A stretch of DNA of 17,269 nt from Lachnospiraceae bacterium (GCA_009774625.1 VSOB01000062.1:1-17269), one strand, 5' to 3'; positions 1 to 7,183 are shown, counted from the stretch's first letter. Notes: generated by a model from the sequence alone, not told the origin. Program-made: numbers and translations.

Positions 1-95
1 TTTTTATATATTTCACCTGATAAATTCCCGCCTGGTCTGATGGCCTCTGCCACACCCGTCAAATCCGGGTCAATCCCGGCAGCGTCTGATCTCAC
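1..95 (-). CDS. possible start of a further gene, cut by the window edge
   Basis: On the minus strand a frame different from the ABC transporter stays open from about position 95 to the window edge. A GTG at 95-93 would give a protein starting MRSDAAGIDPDLTGV, and a GTG at 53-51 is an alternative start. Neither has a convincing ribosome site. If real, it would overlap the end of the ABC transporter gene and belong to the same operon. It is too short to assign a family, and the open frame may be chance. Confidence 0.25.
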   Translation of the reverse strand, partial: MRSDAAGIDPDLTGVAEAIRPGGNLSGEIYK

Positions 96-1698
96 AGATC
101 CGGTCAAAGACTTCAAGCTGTGCATGATTGTGTGTAATCCACAGCACCGTTTTGCCGGCAAATTCCTCCAGCAGTTCCTTCATCCATTTCTCGTTGGTTT
201 TTCTGTCGATCTGAGAAGTCGCCTCATCCAGTATAACGATGGGCGCATCCTTCAACAGCATTCTGGCCACAGCGATCTTCTGCTTTTCACCGCCGGACAG
301 TGTGCTCCCGCCCCTTTCTGCCGTTTCCGCGGCATCTTCCTCCAAAATGCCTTCTATATTTGCCGTTTTGCAGGCTTCCTCCACCGCTTCCCTGGTATGC
401 GTTCCCCACAGATCGATGTTCTGCCTCACCGGGAGCCGGAACAGATAGACATCCTGATTCACCACGCCGAACAGACGGCGGTACGCATTCAGCTCATACA
501 TCCGTATGTCTGTCCCGTTCATACGGATCGTCCCCTCCCAGTCCTCCTCCAGACGCAGTAAAATCTTGATCAGGGTAGTTTTCCCGCTGCCGTTTTCCCC
601 GATCATTGCAATCTTCTCTCCCCGATAGATTTCCAGATCAAAATGCTGCAGTACCTCTGTACCCTGATAAGCAAAGGAAACATCCCGCAGTATCAGACTT
701 TTAAAATCATCCGCCTCTATTGCAAGCGCCCCTGATGTTTCCTCTTCCAGCCGGAAAAAATCATAGAGCCGACCTGCAGAAGGGCCGATTTTGGCAAACA
801 GATATTTCACATCCAGAATCAGGGAAATCGGCCCCGTCACATATCCGCTGTAAGTCAGAAATGCAATCAGACTCCCGATGGACAGTCTCTCCCTTAAGAT
901 CAGCCATCCTCCGATCCCATATATGGATGCCGTCAGCATCCCGTTCAGTATCATATCTCCTGCCGCATTACAGGAATCCAGCATAATATTGCGCCGGTTT
1001 TCCGCCGTCACCCGCTTCTGACGCTCGTAAAACCCCTTTCCGCATGTTCCGTACAGTTCCCACAGCTTTACCTCACGAATACCGCCCAGGATATCGCTCA
1101 GCCAGGAAAAAAGACTCTGCTTATCCGCAATATATGCTTCCATCAGCTTCTTCTTCCGGACTGAGGTCACTGTCACCAACAGATATTTCAGGGGGATATA
1201 CAGCAGCAAAAGCCCCGCCAGAACCGGCTCAATCAGCAAAAGGCCCCCGACCCCGCTTACCATACGCAGCATATAATTAAACAGATTTTTCATACCGCTG
1301 TCGATCAGCAGGCTGACCGTTTCCACATCTGTATTCAACTGCTCAACCACTCCGCCGCTGTTTCTTCTGTCATAATAACTGAGCTTCAGTTTCAGGAGCT
1401 TTTGCTGTATTTCACAGAACAGCTCCAGTTGAAATCGGCTCTGCAGTCCGATAAACAGTTTTGTCTGCCACAGGCTGGTCAGTTGTTCCCCGGCAAGCAG
1501 CCCAAAAAGAAGCAGCGCATACAAGACAATCTGCGACAAATCCCTCTGCACCATTCCCCGATCCGTAATATTCCTTACCAGAATCGGATAAAAAAAACTG
1601 TATCCCATCATAACCGGAAAGGAAAATAAGATCACAAACAGACTCACCCTATGGGGATGCAGCCTTTCAATCAGCCATTTAAGATGTGTTTTTTCCAT
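70..1698 (-). CDS. ABC exporter, fused permease and ATPase (probable peptide exporter)
   Basis: A 542-residue half-transporter that would act as a dimer in the cytoplasmic membrane. The N-terminal ~310 residues are a type-IV (exporter-fold) transmembrane domain with several hydrophobic segments (for example around residues 18-40, 58-70 and 150-175). The ATPase domain has Walker A GENGSGKTT (about 367-375), a Q-loop NQD, signature LSGGEKQK (about 467), Walker B IVILDEATSQID and the H-loop ITHNH. There is no N-terminal C39 peptidase domain, so it would export without cleaving a leader itself. The ATG is preceded by AAAGGAT about 11 bases upstream. The gene follows an acyl-carrier-related gene typical of clostridial peptide-maturation loci, with a terminator-like hairpin between them, which suggests a bacteriocin or RiPP export role. 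The substrate is inferred from context; a multidrug or lipid exporter cannot be excluded. Confidence 0.9.
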   Translation of the reverse strand: MEKTHLKWLIERLHPHRVSLFVILFSFPVMMGYSFFYPILVRNITDRGMVQRDLSQIVLYALLLFGLLAGEQLTSLWQTKLFIGLQSRFQLELFCEIQQKLLKLKLSYYDRRNSGGVVEQLNTDVETVSLLIDSGMKNLFNYMLRMVSGVGGLLLIEPVLAGLLLLYIPLKYLLVTVTSVRKKKLMEAYIADKQSLFSWLSDILGGIREVKLWELYGTCGKGFYERQKRVTAENRRNIMLDSCNAAGDMILNGMLTASIYGIGGWLILRERLSIGSLIAFLTYSGYVTGPISLILDVKYLFAKIGPSAGRLYDFFRLEEETSGALAIEADDFKSLILRDVSFAYQGTEVLQHFDLEIYRGEKIAMIGENGSGKTTLIKILLRLEEDWEGTIRMNGTDIRMYELNAYRRLFGVVNQDVYLFRLPVRQNIDLWGTHTREAVEEACKTANIEGILEEDAAETAERGGSTLSGGEKQKIAVARMLLKDAPIVILDEATSQIDRKTNEKWMKELLEEFAGKTVLWITHNHAQLEVFDRICEIRRCRD

Positions 1699-1731
1699 GT
1701 TTATTATGTATCCTTTTGTCCTTCAATGTCA

Positions 1732-1764
1732 TAAAAAAGGACAGCAGCCTTTGTCCTGCCGTCC
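1732..1764 (-). terminator. intrinsic terminator or attenuator between acyl-carrier-related gene and ABC gene
   Basis: On the minus strand GGACGGCAG (1764-1756) pairs over nine base pairs, one a G-U, with CTGCTGTCC (1747-1739) around an 8-base loop. TTTTTTAT follows directly. This is a textbook intrinsic terminator, yet only about 35 bases separate it from the ABC start and I see no promoter in that gap. Partial read-through is the simplest reading. Confidence 0.75.
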
Positions 1765-1801
1765 TCTCTCTGTCCTTCCTTCTGATCCTGGTCCGTCTGT
1801 T

Positions 1802-2050
1802 TTACAATGCGGCGATCGCCGCGGCAATATCCTCATAACAGGAAAATTTTCCCTCCCATACCAGCTCCGGCGGGAGCCTGACTCCCAATTCCCCGGCAAT
1901 ATCATAGTACAGAAGCAGCAGTTCCCTGGCCGGAAGCCCTATTTTGACGCCGCACAGCTTTTCCTTCCGCACAGCTTCATCGGTAAAGTCAATACCTGTA
2001 CGCACTTTCATCAGTTCCCTCAGCTTTGCCTCCAACAATCCAGTCTCCAC
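1802..2050 (-). CDS. acyl-carrier-related protein of a peptide maturation system, without the phosphopantetheine serine
   Basis: An 82-residue protein with the layout of an acyl carrier protein: helix I (LLEAKLRELMKVRTGID), a loop, a helix II region (IGLPARELLLLYYDIAGELG), then VRLPPELVWEGKFSCYEDIAAAI, matching the ACP ending with FxT..D...I. Where a normal ACP has DSL, this protein has PAR, so the prosthetic-group serine is missing. This fits the NCBI-described 'peptide maturation system acyl carrier-related protein' group found with clostridial Cys-rich peptide maturases and an ABC transporter. The start chosen is GTG at 2050, four bases after AAGGAGG. A longer frame open to 2140 would overlap the -10 promoter element, and 82 residues is the usual ACP length. 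Its biochemical role is unknown. It may be a binding or scaffold protein rather than an acyl carrier. Confidence 0.72.
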   Translation of the reverse strand: METGLLEAKLRELMKVRTGIDFTDEAVRKEKLCGVKIGLPARELLLLYYDIAGELGVRLPPELVWEGKFSCYEDIAAAIAAL

Positions 2051-2114
2051 TTTGCCTCCTTCTGCGCACCAGACGATGCGCTTTTCCCTTTGGCGCTCTG
2101 TATTTTCAGACTGT

Positions 2115-2123
2115 ATTATAGCA
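2115..2123 (-). promoter_or_regulatory. extended -10 promoter for the acyl-carrier-related gene
   Basis: The minus strand reads TGCTATAAT (2123-2115), a perfect TATAAT with the TGn extension. The hexamer 17 bases upstream (CCTGTG) is a poor -35, consistent with an extended -10 promoter. Transcription would start near 2108, leaving a leader of about 58 bases. That leader holds a small GCGCA/TGCGC hairpin just before the AGAAGGAGG ribosome site. Confidence 0.65.
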
Positions 2124-2216
2124 TATCCCGTTTTTCCCACAGGCCTGCTGTCATAATTGACCCGTTATCCTGTTATAATTTGCCGGTTAGCTGCTCTGCC
2201 TGTATACCTGCGCATC

Positions 2217-2268
2217 CAAAAACAGCCTGTCCAAGGCCATACAGGCCCAGGACAGACTGTTTTTTTAT
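2217..2268 (-). terminator. intrinsic terminator after the DUF6612-like lipoprotein gene
   Basis: On the minus strand ACAGTCTGTCC pairs with GGACAGGCTGT (one mismatch) with an inner GGCC/GGCC pairing, followed by TTTTT. An A/T-rich run on the other side lets it also work on the plus strand. It lies about 15 bases after the lipoprotein stop codon and insulates the peptide-maturation locus. Confidence 0.85.
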
Positions 2269-2278
2269 TTTTATTTCT

Positions 2279-3235
2279 TTAGTTTGCTTTTGCTTCTTCC
2301 GGAATGGTAAAATCTGTAGCATTGTTGAAATTGGAGAATGTCATGCTCATTTTTATCATCGGAAAACTCAGGTCCATTGCCCCTGCTTCTTCTCCCATTT
2401 CTTCCTTCACGCTTTCCACCATCCCCTTCGTTACAGCCTCCATAGCCGGTGTCATATCCGCTTCATACTTGACAGGATACAGGCTTGCTTCATCAATCCA
2501 CAAATACTCTGTTATTCCTTCCACATTATCCAATGCGCTCTCCATAGCGCTTTCGTCCAAACCTGCCGCAGCAACATTGTCCAGTACACCGCTGGACATG
2601 AGCACCTGCTTTGTTTCTTCTGCGGTCAGTTTGTGAGCATACTTATACGCATTGGCTCCATCCACAGCCTCCATGCCCTCCAGCGTAAAAGCATAGCCGA
2701 CGGCAACGGTGTCAACCATATTTGTAATCGCATTGTACTGTTCCAGCTCTCTTACATTGGCGGCTCCGCCCTGCCAGCTTTCTCCGTCAGTCAAATACAT
2801 CATGGTTGTGCCGTCGTCTGCTGTCTCCGCATACACGCCCATTGACGTTTCCTGTGTTTCTTCTCCGTCCTGCCCTGTAATGCTCATTTCCATTTTCATC
2901 TTGAAAGGATCATTGAAGGTCACCATATCCATCACCATCAAAGACTCCATCCGCTGCTGTTGGCCGTCTTTGTCGGTGGCTTCCATCACCATCTCCATAC
3001 TCATCGTGGCATCCATACTGGTAATGGATTCTGCATTTTCCTGGGCTGCCGCCATCGCATCAATCTCTTCTGCTTCTGTCTCCTCAGGGACCGCCGCTTC
3101 AGCCGGTTCTTCCGCTTCCTCTGTCTGTGTACTGCTCTCCGGTGCGGATGTGCTCACATCACCGCTGCCGCACGCCACTGCAGATAACGACACCGTTACT
3201 GCAAAAATCAAAGCTAACATTCTTTTTTTCATCAT
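2279..3235 (-). CDS. DUF6612-like (LolA/LppX-fold type) lipoprotein
   Basis: A 318-residue predicted lipoprotein: MMKKRMLALIFAVTVSLSAVAC gives a lipobox-like SAVAC with C22 as the lipidated residue. An acidic linker (about 23-60, rich in E, A, S, T) leads to a folded domain. That domain is rich in methionine (MDATMSMEMVMEA; MESLMVMDMV; FKMKMEMSI) and ends with YLWIDEASLYPVKYE, the pattern of DUF6612/LppX-like proteins in which a W/L-I-D.....PVK strand occurs. Such folds bind lipids or glycolipids in related families, but no ligand can be read here. The ATG is preceded by AGGGAGA at 5-base spacing; the second ATG is possible. It has its own promoter and a terminator, so it is probably monocistronic even though it follows the MBOAT-SGNH-lipoprotein operon. 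Confidence 0.8.
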   Translation of the reverse strand: MMKKRMLALIFAVTVSLSAVACGSGDVSTSAPESSTQTEEAEEPAEAAVPEETEAEEIDAMAAAQENAESITSMDATMSMEMVMEATDKDGQQQRMESLMVMDMVTFNDPFKMKMEMSITGQDGEETQETSMGVYAETADDGTTMMYLTDGESWQGGAANVRELEQYNAITNMVDTVAVGYAFTLEGMEAVDGANAYKYAHKLTAEETKQVLMSSGVLDNVAAAGLDESAMESALDNVEGITEYLWIDEASLYPVKYEADMTPAMEAVTKGMVESVKEEMGEEAGAMDLSFPMIKMSMTFSNFNNATDFTIPEEAKAN

Positions 3236-3272
3236 TTTGCTCTCCCTATTCTTTTATAGCTTTATCTCATAT

Positions 3273-3300
3273 ATCATACCACCAAAAGCATCCTTGTCAA
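3273..3300 (-). promoter_or_regulatory. sigma-A promoter for the DUF6612-like lipoprotein gene
   Basis: The minus strand shows a perfect -35 TTGACA (3300-3295), a 16-base spacer and -10 TATGAT (3278-3273). The -35 begins one base after the stop codon of the upstream lipoprotein gene, so the promoter fills the short intergenic gap exactly. Confidence 0.8.
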
Positions 3301-3301
3301 G

Positions 3302-4531
3302 TTATTTTGCGCTCAGTTCCTCCAGACTCATGCTCACTGTAAGAAATTCATAGTCCCCTGCATCATAGGAAGCACATTCTTCGTCGGTGGCTTCTCTTCC
3401 ATTGAGATAACTTTTGCTGTACAGTCCGAGGGAACCCATCTCCTCCTCATCAGGGACTCCGTTTTCATTGACATCATCGAAATTCATCTGTCTGATCTCT
3501 GCTACCATGTCCATCGTATACGCAGGTCCCATTTTCCAGTATGTGATATACAGAATGGCACCAGCGTAATCCGTATTATAATTTCTCATGCTGTTTTTAC
3601 GGGGGCAGTATTCATATCCTGCATTTCCCATCACGCCATAGGGCCACCGATCCATCAGTGTGTATACAGTTCCGTCATGATATGTGTACAGACTGGTATA
3701 AAAACCGTTGTCTCCCGCTGCCAGTTCGGGGATTTCATCCTCATCAAAATAAATCAGATTATATTCTGTTTCTGCGCTTCCTTCCAGCTTGCACAGCCTG
3801 CCCACTGCCGCATATGCCTCCTGATAGCTGTCAAACTCTCCGTTCCTTTTCCCGTCAGATAAAAGCGCCCGGATCTCTGACACCGAAACAGTCCCCACCC
3901 GGTCTGTGATGGCATCCGATAACGCCTCCTGCATCAGAAAAGACTTTTCATAATCTTCTTCCGCGCTGTTATCAAAACCATAGTACACTGCTGCAAAACT
4001 GGTATCGCCATAAGTTTCAATCAATACAATATCCGTATTCCCGTCATAATTGATGTCATAAAATGACACCGCATCCAGACTGCCGAAAGTCTGCCCCTCC
4101 AGATGAGTCGGCACATATCCCGGTATATCGGTTAAAACCCTGTCATTTTGCACAATCTGCATATGGAAATCGGCATTCTCTTTATCAGGCGCATACGGCA
4201 CAAAGCAGACCGTCCCGTCATATTCGCTGATTTCCACTTCAAAGGTCTGCTCTGCAATGCAATTTTCCCCATATTTTTCTTTCCAGGCGTTTGTTTCTCC
4301 CAAATCACCCGCTGCCATCCCTTCTTCTGTTCCGCCCCCGGCTCTTCCGCTCCCGGCTTCCCCGCCTGTACTCTCCTGCGCTTCTCCTTCTTCCTCCAGT
4401 TCTCCCAGTATCCCCATGTCACCGTTTTCTCCGTCTGTTTTCCTGCCGCAGGCCGACAGCATCCCCGCCAGCAGCAGCGCTGCCACCCAGACACCTTTTC
4501 GGACAGTTTTCTTCCCTGTTCTTTTCTTCAT
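3302..4531 (-). CDS. lipoprotein of unknown function with calcium-type DxNxDG loops
   Basis: A 409-residue predicted lipoprotein with lipobox LSAC (C28), followed by a G/E-rich low-complexity linker (about 30-80). Two loops resemble the calcium sites of EF-hand/dockerin or VCBS/FG-GAP repeats: DINYDGNTD (159-167) and DVNENGVPDEEE (353-364). A third, degenerate one (DEDEIPEL) lies near 263. The middle section, about 262-330 (FDEDEIPELA..., YTYHDGTVYTLM, YNTDYAGAI), resembles uncharacterised surface lipoproteins of Lachnospiraceae. No catalytic motif is recognised. AGAGGAGG stands 3-4 bases before the ATG. It is the third gene of a likely operon after MBOAT and SGNH genes, 54 bases downstream of the SGNH stop, so a role in envelope polymer modification or sensing is plausible but inferred. 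Confidence 0.8.
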   Translation of the reverse strand: MKKRTGKKTVRKGVWVAALLLAGMLSACGRKTDGENGDMGILGELEEEGEAQESTGGEAGSGRAGGGTEEGMAAGDLGETNAWKEKYGENCIAEQTFEVEISEYDGTVCFVPYAPDKENADFHMQIVQNDRVLTDIPGYVPTHLEGQTFGSLDAVSFYDINYDGNTDIVLIETYGDTSFAAVYYGFDNSAEEDYEKSFLMQEALSDAITDRVGTVSVSEIRALLSDGKRNGEFDSYQEAYAAVGRLCKLEGSAETEYNLIYFDEDEIPELAAGDNGFYTSLYTYHDGTVYTLMDRWPYGVMGNAGYEYCPRKNSMRNYNTDYAGAILYITYWKMGPAYTMDMVAEIRQMNFDDVNENGVPDEEEMGSLGLYSKSYLNGREATDEECASYDAGDYEFLTVSMSLEELSAK

Positions 4532-4543
4532 ACTTCCTCCTCT

Positions 4544-4561
4544 GGCAGCACCGCCGCTGCC
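4544..4561 (-). other. small hairpin ahead of the lipoprotein ribosome site
   Basis: On the minus strand GGCAGC pairs with GCTGCC around GGCGGT, and AGAGGAGG follows immediately. There is no U-run, so it is not a terminator. It may stabilise the transcript or affect translation of the next lipoprotein gene. Confidence 0.4.
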
Positions 4562-4585
4562 TTGTATTTTTATTGCTTTTTTATT

Positions 4586-5593
4586 TTATTCCGATCCTGT
4601 CTCCGTCGCCGCATCTCCTGCTTCAGGCTCCATCCCCGTCTCAGACTCCTGGTTTGTTTCTTTTCCGGGAACGGTTCTGGCATGTCTCAGAATCCACGCT
4701 GCCCAATCCGGGTAATACCTGGCAAGTATATGGGTATCGTCTGACGTATAGATTTCCCCCAGACCTCCGCCCTCATCATCAAACAATTCGTTGGCATCCA
4801 GATAAAAGATCGTCCTCTCATCCGCCATCTCAGCCACCGCTGCATTAAACCGGTTGATGTTATCGTTATTATAAACCGGGGAAGAAGCTGATTTTCGTTC
4901 TGTAATATGCAGATTGGCCTCCAGAAAAATCAATGCCTCCGGCTGCCATTCCCGGATCTTCCCGATCAGATCCTGGTACTTGGATATGGTATGCTCAAAA
5001 TCATACCCCAGTTCATTGATGCCCAGCATCAGGTAAATCTTCCCGAACTGCCGCTCTGTCAGAACCGTCTCCAGCCGTTTCTTTTCCCCGGATACCGTAA
5101 CAAACTCTTTCTGAAAAATCTTATAAACATTCATCCCGGAATCGGCCACCACTTCTGCGCCGCCCAGGTTTCCATATTCCAAAAGCCCCACAGTACGGGA
5201 ATCCCCGATAAACAAGGCATCATCAAAATAAGAAACATCCGCCTCGTACATTTCCGGAATTTCTTCTTCCTCTTCTTCTGCGTCAGCCACAGGCTCTGCC
5301 TCTTCCGATTCTTTCATATCCTCTTTCTCCGCTTTTGGCATCACATGTTCAGACTGCTCCGTCTCTTTTAAAACAACGCCGGATTCTTTTCCTGCCATAC
5401 CATCCTTCCCCGGCGCTTCTGCCTCTTCAGATTTTGATTCCGCCCATACACTCTGTATAAAATGCTCAAAATCTGAAACCGCCCCCTGTATTCCCTTTAA
5501 ATAATAATCCGGCCCCCATACCATAGCCGCAACAGCCAGACTGACTGCCAGGGACACGGTATAAGAATACTTTCCCCTGCTTCGTTTCTTCAT
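4586..5593 (-). CDS. membrane-anchored SGNH/GDSL hydrolase family protein (probable O-acyl transferase or esterase)
   Basis: A 335-residue protein with a short basic N-terminus, one membrane segment (about 11-30), a long acidic linker rich in E, K and A (about 50-118), an SGNH domain (about 120-305) and a 25-30 residue acidic tail. Catalytic blocks are visible: GDSRT with nucleophile S132, DSGMN (block II region), GINE with N193 (block III), and DDTH with D285/H288 (block V). The domain would sit outside the membrane. The chosen ATG at 5593 follows GAAGGGGAGT. A frame open to 5662 would overlap the MBOAT gene by 56 bases and adds nothing family-like. It starts 13 bases after the MBOAT stop. 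MBOAT plus SGNH pairs (AlgI/AlgX, PatA/PatB and similar) O-acetylate extracellular or wall polymers, so an acetyl-transfer role is favoured over a simple esterase. Confidence 0.85.
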   Translation of the reverse strand: MKKRSRGKYSYTVSLAVSLAVAAMVWGPDYYLKGIQGAVSDFEHFIQSVWAESKSEEAEAPGKDGMAGKESGVVLKETEQSEHVMPKAEKEDMKESEEAEPVADAEEEEEEIPEMYEADVSYFDDALFIGDSRTVGLLEYGNLGGAEVVADSGMNVYKIFQKEFVTVSGEKKRLETVLTERQFGKIYLMLGINELGYDFEHTISKYQDLIGKIREWQPEALIFLEANLHITERKSASSPVYNNDNINRFNAAVAEMADERTIFYLDANELFDDEGGGLGEIYTSDDTHILARYYPDWAAWILRHARTVPGKETNQESETGMEPEAGDAATETGSE

Positions 5594-5606
5594 ACTCCCC
5601 TTCCCC

Positions 5607-7019
5607 TCAGAACTGATAGTATAAAAATGGATCGTCCAACCCCAAATACATACAATACACACAGGCCCAGAATAAAACCACCAGCCCGGCAGTCGCCGTC
5701 AGCGTATCTTTTCTGGCATCATACAGCTTTCGCGGCACACCCGTGCAGCAAAGAAGCGATGCCAGAAGCGGCCAGAAATAAACCCTTCCGTATTTCAGAA
5801 AGTCACCGGCAAACACGGTGACAGAGCTGTCTGCCCGTTGAAAAAACGGAAAAAGACGCCCCAGATAAACGGCAAGCTGTCCCATATCCGTCACAGCAAA
5901 TAAAAGCCAGGACAGCGGAATGACAAACAGCATATACAGATGCCCCAAAAGCGGCAGTCCATCCAATACCTTTTTCAGCCCCCATTTCTCCAACATGAGC
6001 AGCATGAAAAGAAAAAGCCCCCACAGGACAAAGTTCCAGTCTGCCCCGTGCCACAGTCCGGTCAGCATCCATACCAAAAACAAATTCCGCATCTGGTGTT
6101 TCCTGTTTCCTCCCAATGGGATATAAACATATTCCCGAAACCAGCCGCCCAGTGTCATATGCCACCGCCGCCAGAACTCTGTCATAGAACGGGACAGGTA
6201 TGGATTTTTGAAATTATCCGGAAACTCAAAGCCCATGATCCGCCCCAGCCCCTTTGCCATCAACGAATATCCGTAAAAATCAAAATAAATCTGAAAGGTA
6301 AACGCGGCAATTCCCATCCATGCCAATGGGCAGGAAATGCTTTCAAAGCCGATGGCATTCACCTGCGTCCACAGGTTCCCCACCCGATTGGCAATCAATA
6401 CCTTTAACGCCAGTCCGATGGTAAATTCCCGAAGCCCTTCCTCCACATTTCCATAGGAAATAACCCTGACCCACATCTGACTCCGTATCTGGCTGTAAGT
6501 TACGATCGGCCCTGCAATCAACTGGGGAAACATGCAAAGATAGGTCCCCAGCGTCAGAAATGAATACTCTGCCGCCACCTGCCCCCGATAGACATCAATC
6601 AGATATGAACTGATCTGAAAGGTATAAAAGCTGATTCCAATGGGAAGCACCAGATGAAGAACCGGAAGTCTCATATCCACGCCCGTCCTGTCAAACAGCA
6701 GATTCAGATTGTCACTCAGGAAATCCAGATATTTAAATACAAACAGACAGCCCAGATTCCATACCATCCCGGCTGCCAGACATATCCTGCGTCCCCTTTC
6801 CCCTTTACACCGCATCATGCACCGCGCCGCCACACCATTCACAAGGATGGACAGCAGCATCAGAAGCAGATAAACGGGATGCTCTCTGACTCCATATAAA
6901 TAAAAAAACAGACTGGCAGCAAACAACACCGCGTTTTTCCAGGTAATGGGAGCCAGAAAATAGAGAAGCAAAAAGACAGGCAGAAAATAAAAAAGAAATG
7001 TAAAACTGCTGAATACCAT
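5607..7019 (-). CDS. MBOAT family O-acyltransferase (AlgI/DltB type)
   Basis: A 470-residue polytopic membrane protein of normal length for AlgI/DltB. Around ten hydrophobic segments run through it. Family signatures include LPIGISFYTFQ, a YFDFYGYSLMAKGLGRIMGF section, NPYLSRSMTEFWRRWHMTL, and the catalytic histidine in LTGLWHGADWNF (H324). Members move an acyl group, usually acetyl or D-alanyl, from the cytoplasm to a partner outside the membrane. With no dltA or dltC next to it and an SGNH gene directly after it, polymer O-acetylation is more likely than teichoic acid D-alanylation. GAAGG lies 9 bases before the ATG. It heads an MBOAT-SGNH-lipoprotein operon; a candidate promoter is near 7101-7129. 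Confidence 0.92.
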   Translation of the reverse strand: MVFSSFTFLFYFLPVFLLLYFLAPITWKNAVLFAASLFFYLYGVREHPVYLLLMLLSILVNGVAARCMMRCKGERGRRICLAAGMVWNLGCLFVFKYLDFLSDNLNLLFDRTGVDMRLPVLHLVLPIGISFYTFQISSYLIDVYRGQVAAEYSFLTLGTYLCMFPQLIAGPIVTYSQIRSQMWVRVISYGNVEEGLREFTIGLALKVLIANRVGNLWTQVNAIGFESISCPLAWMGIAAFTFQIYFDFYGYSLMAKGLGRIMGFEFPDNFKNPYLSRSMTEFWRRWHMTLGGWFREYVYIPLGGNRKHQMRNLFLVWMLTGLWHGADWNFVLWGLFLFMLLMLEKWGLKKVLDGLPLLGHLYMLFVIPLSWLLFAVTDMGQLAVYLGRLFPFFQRADSSVTVFAGDFLKYGRVYFWPLLASLLCCTGVPRKLYDARKDTLTATAGLVVLFWACVYCMYLGLDDPFLYYQF

Positions 7020-7100
7020 GTACCAATACCTTCTTTGTCTCTTTTATCACTCGTACTGTAATCATACGCATCATCCTGTTGTACAATGATTGATACCTGT

Positions 7101-7129
7101 ATTTTATCAGAAACCGCCGGACGGTACAA
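7101..7129 (-). promoter_or_regulatory. candidate extended -10 promoter for the MBOAT operon
   Basis: On the minus strand TTGTAC (7129-7124), a 17-base spacer and TGaTAAAAT (-10 at 7106-7101) lie about 82 bases before the MBOAT start. The -35 is weak (three of six), but the block closely resembles the one before the secreted protein gene at 13911. It overlaps the terminator hairpin of the upstream cardiolipin synthase gene. Confidence 0.45.
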
Positions 7130-7145
7130 GACCGCCCGGCGGTTT
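7101..7145 (-). terminator. strong hairpin after cardiolipin synthase, possible bidirectional terminator
   Basis: AACCGCCGG-GCGGT pairs with ACCGT-CCGGCGGTT over 14 base pairs (one G-U) around a TCTTG-type loop (7112-7144). On the minus strand TTTCTGAT follows, on the plus strand TTTTGG, so U-tracts are short on both sides. It lies about 40 bases after the cardiolipin synthase stop. Confidence 0.65.
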
Positions 7146-7183
7146 TGGAACTGCCGTTTTATCCCATCCATGATAAACATATG

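Noticed and set aside
1708..1715. Possible short precursor peptide between the acyl-carrier-related and ABC genes
   Set aside because: The only ATG frame gives about 17 residues with no leader or Cys-rich core, and it starts inside the terminator's tail.
2157..2179. TTGACC followed by TATAAT on the plus strand
   Set aside because: The spacer is only about 11 bases and no plus-strand gene follows.
1697..2845. Long plus-strand open frame of 382 codons
   Set aside because: It runs opposite the acyl-carrier-related gene, a terminator and the DUF6612-like gene. Its translation is rich in C, H, F and S, as expected for an antisense shadow, and it has no family pattern.
4148..4848. Several overlapping plus-strand frames rich in S, P, F and C
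   Set aside because: They are antisense to the low-complexity linker and tail of the lipoprotein and SGNH genes, which create stop-free reverse frames.
5594..5662. N-terminal extension of the SGNH protein by 23 residues
   Set aside because: It overlaps the MBOAT gene, and the internal ATG at 5593 has a better ribosome site followed by a normal basic N-terminus and membrane segment.
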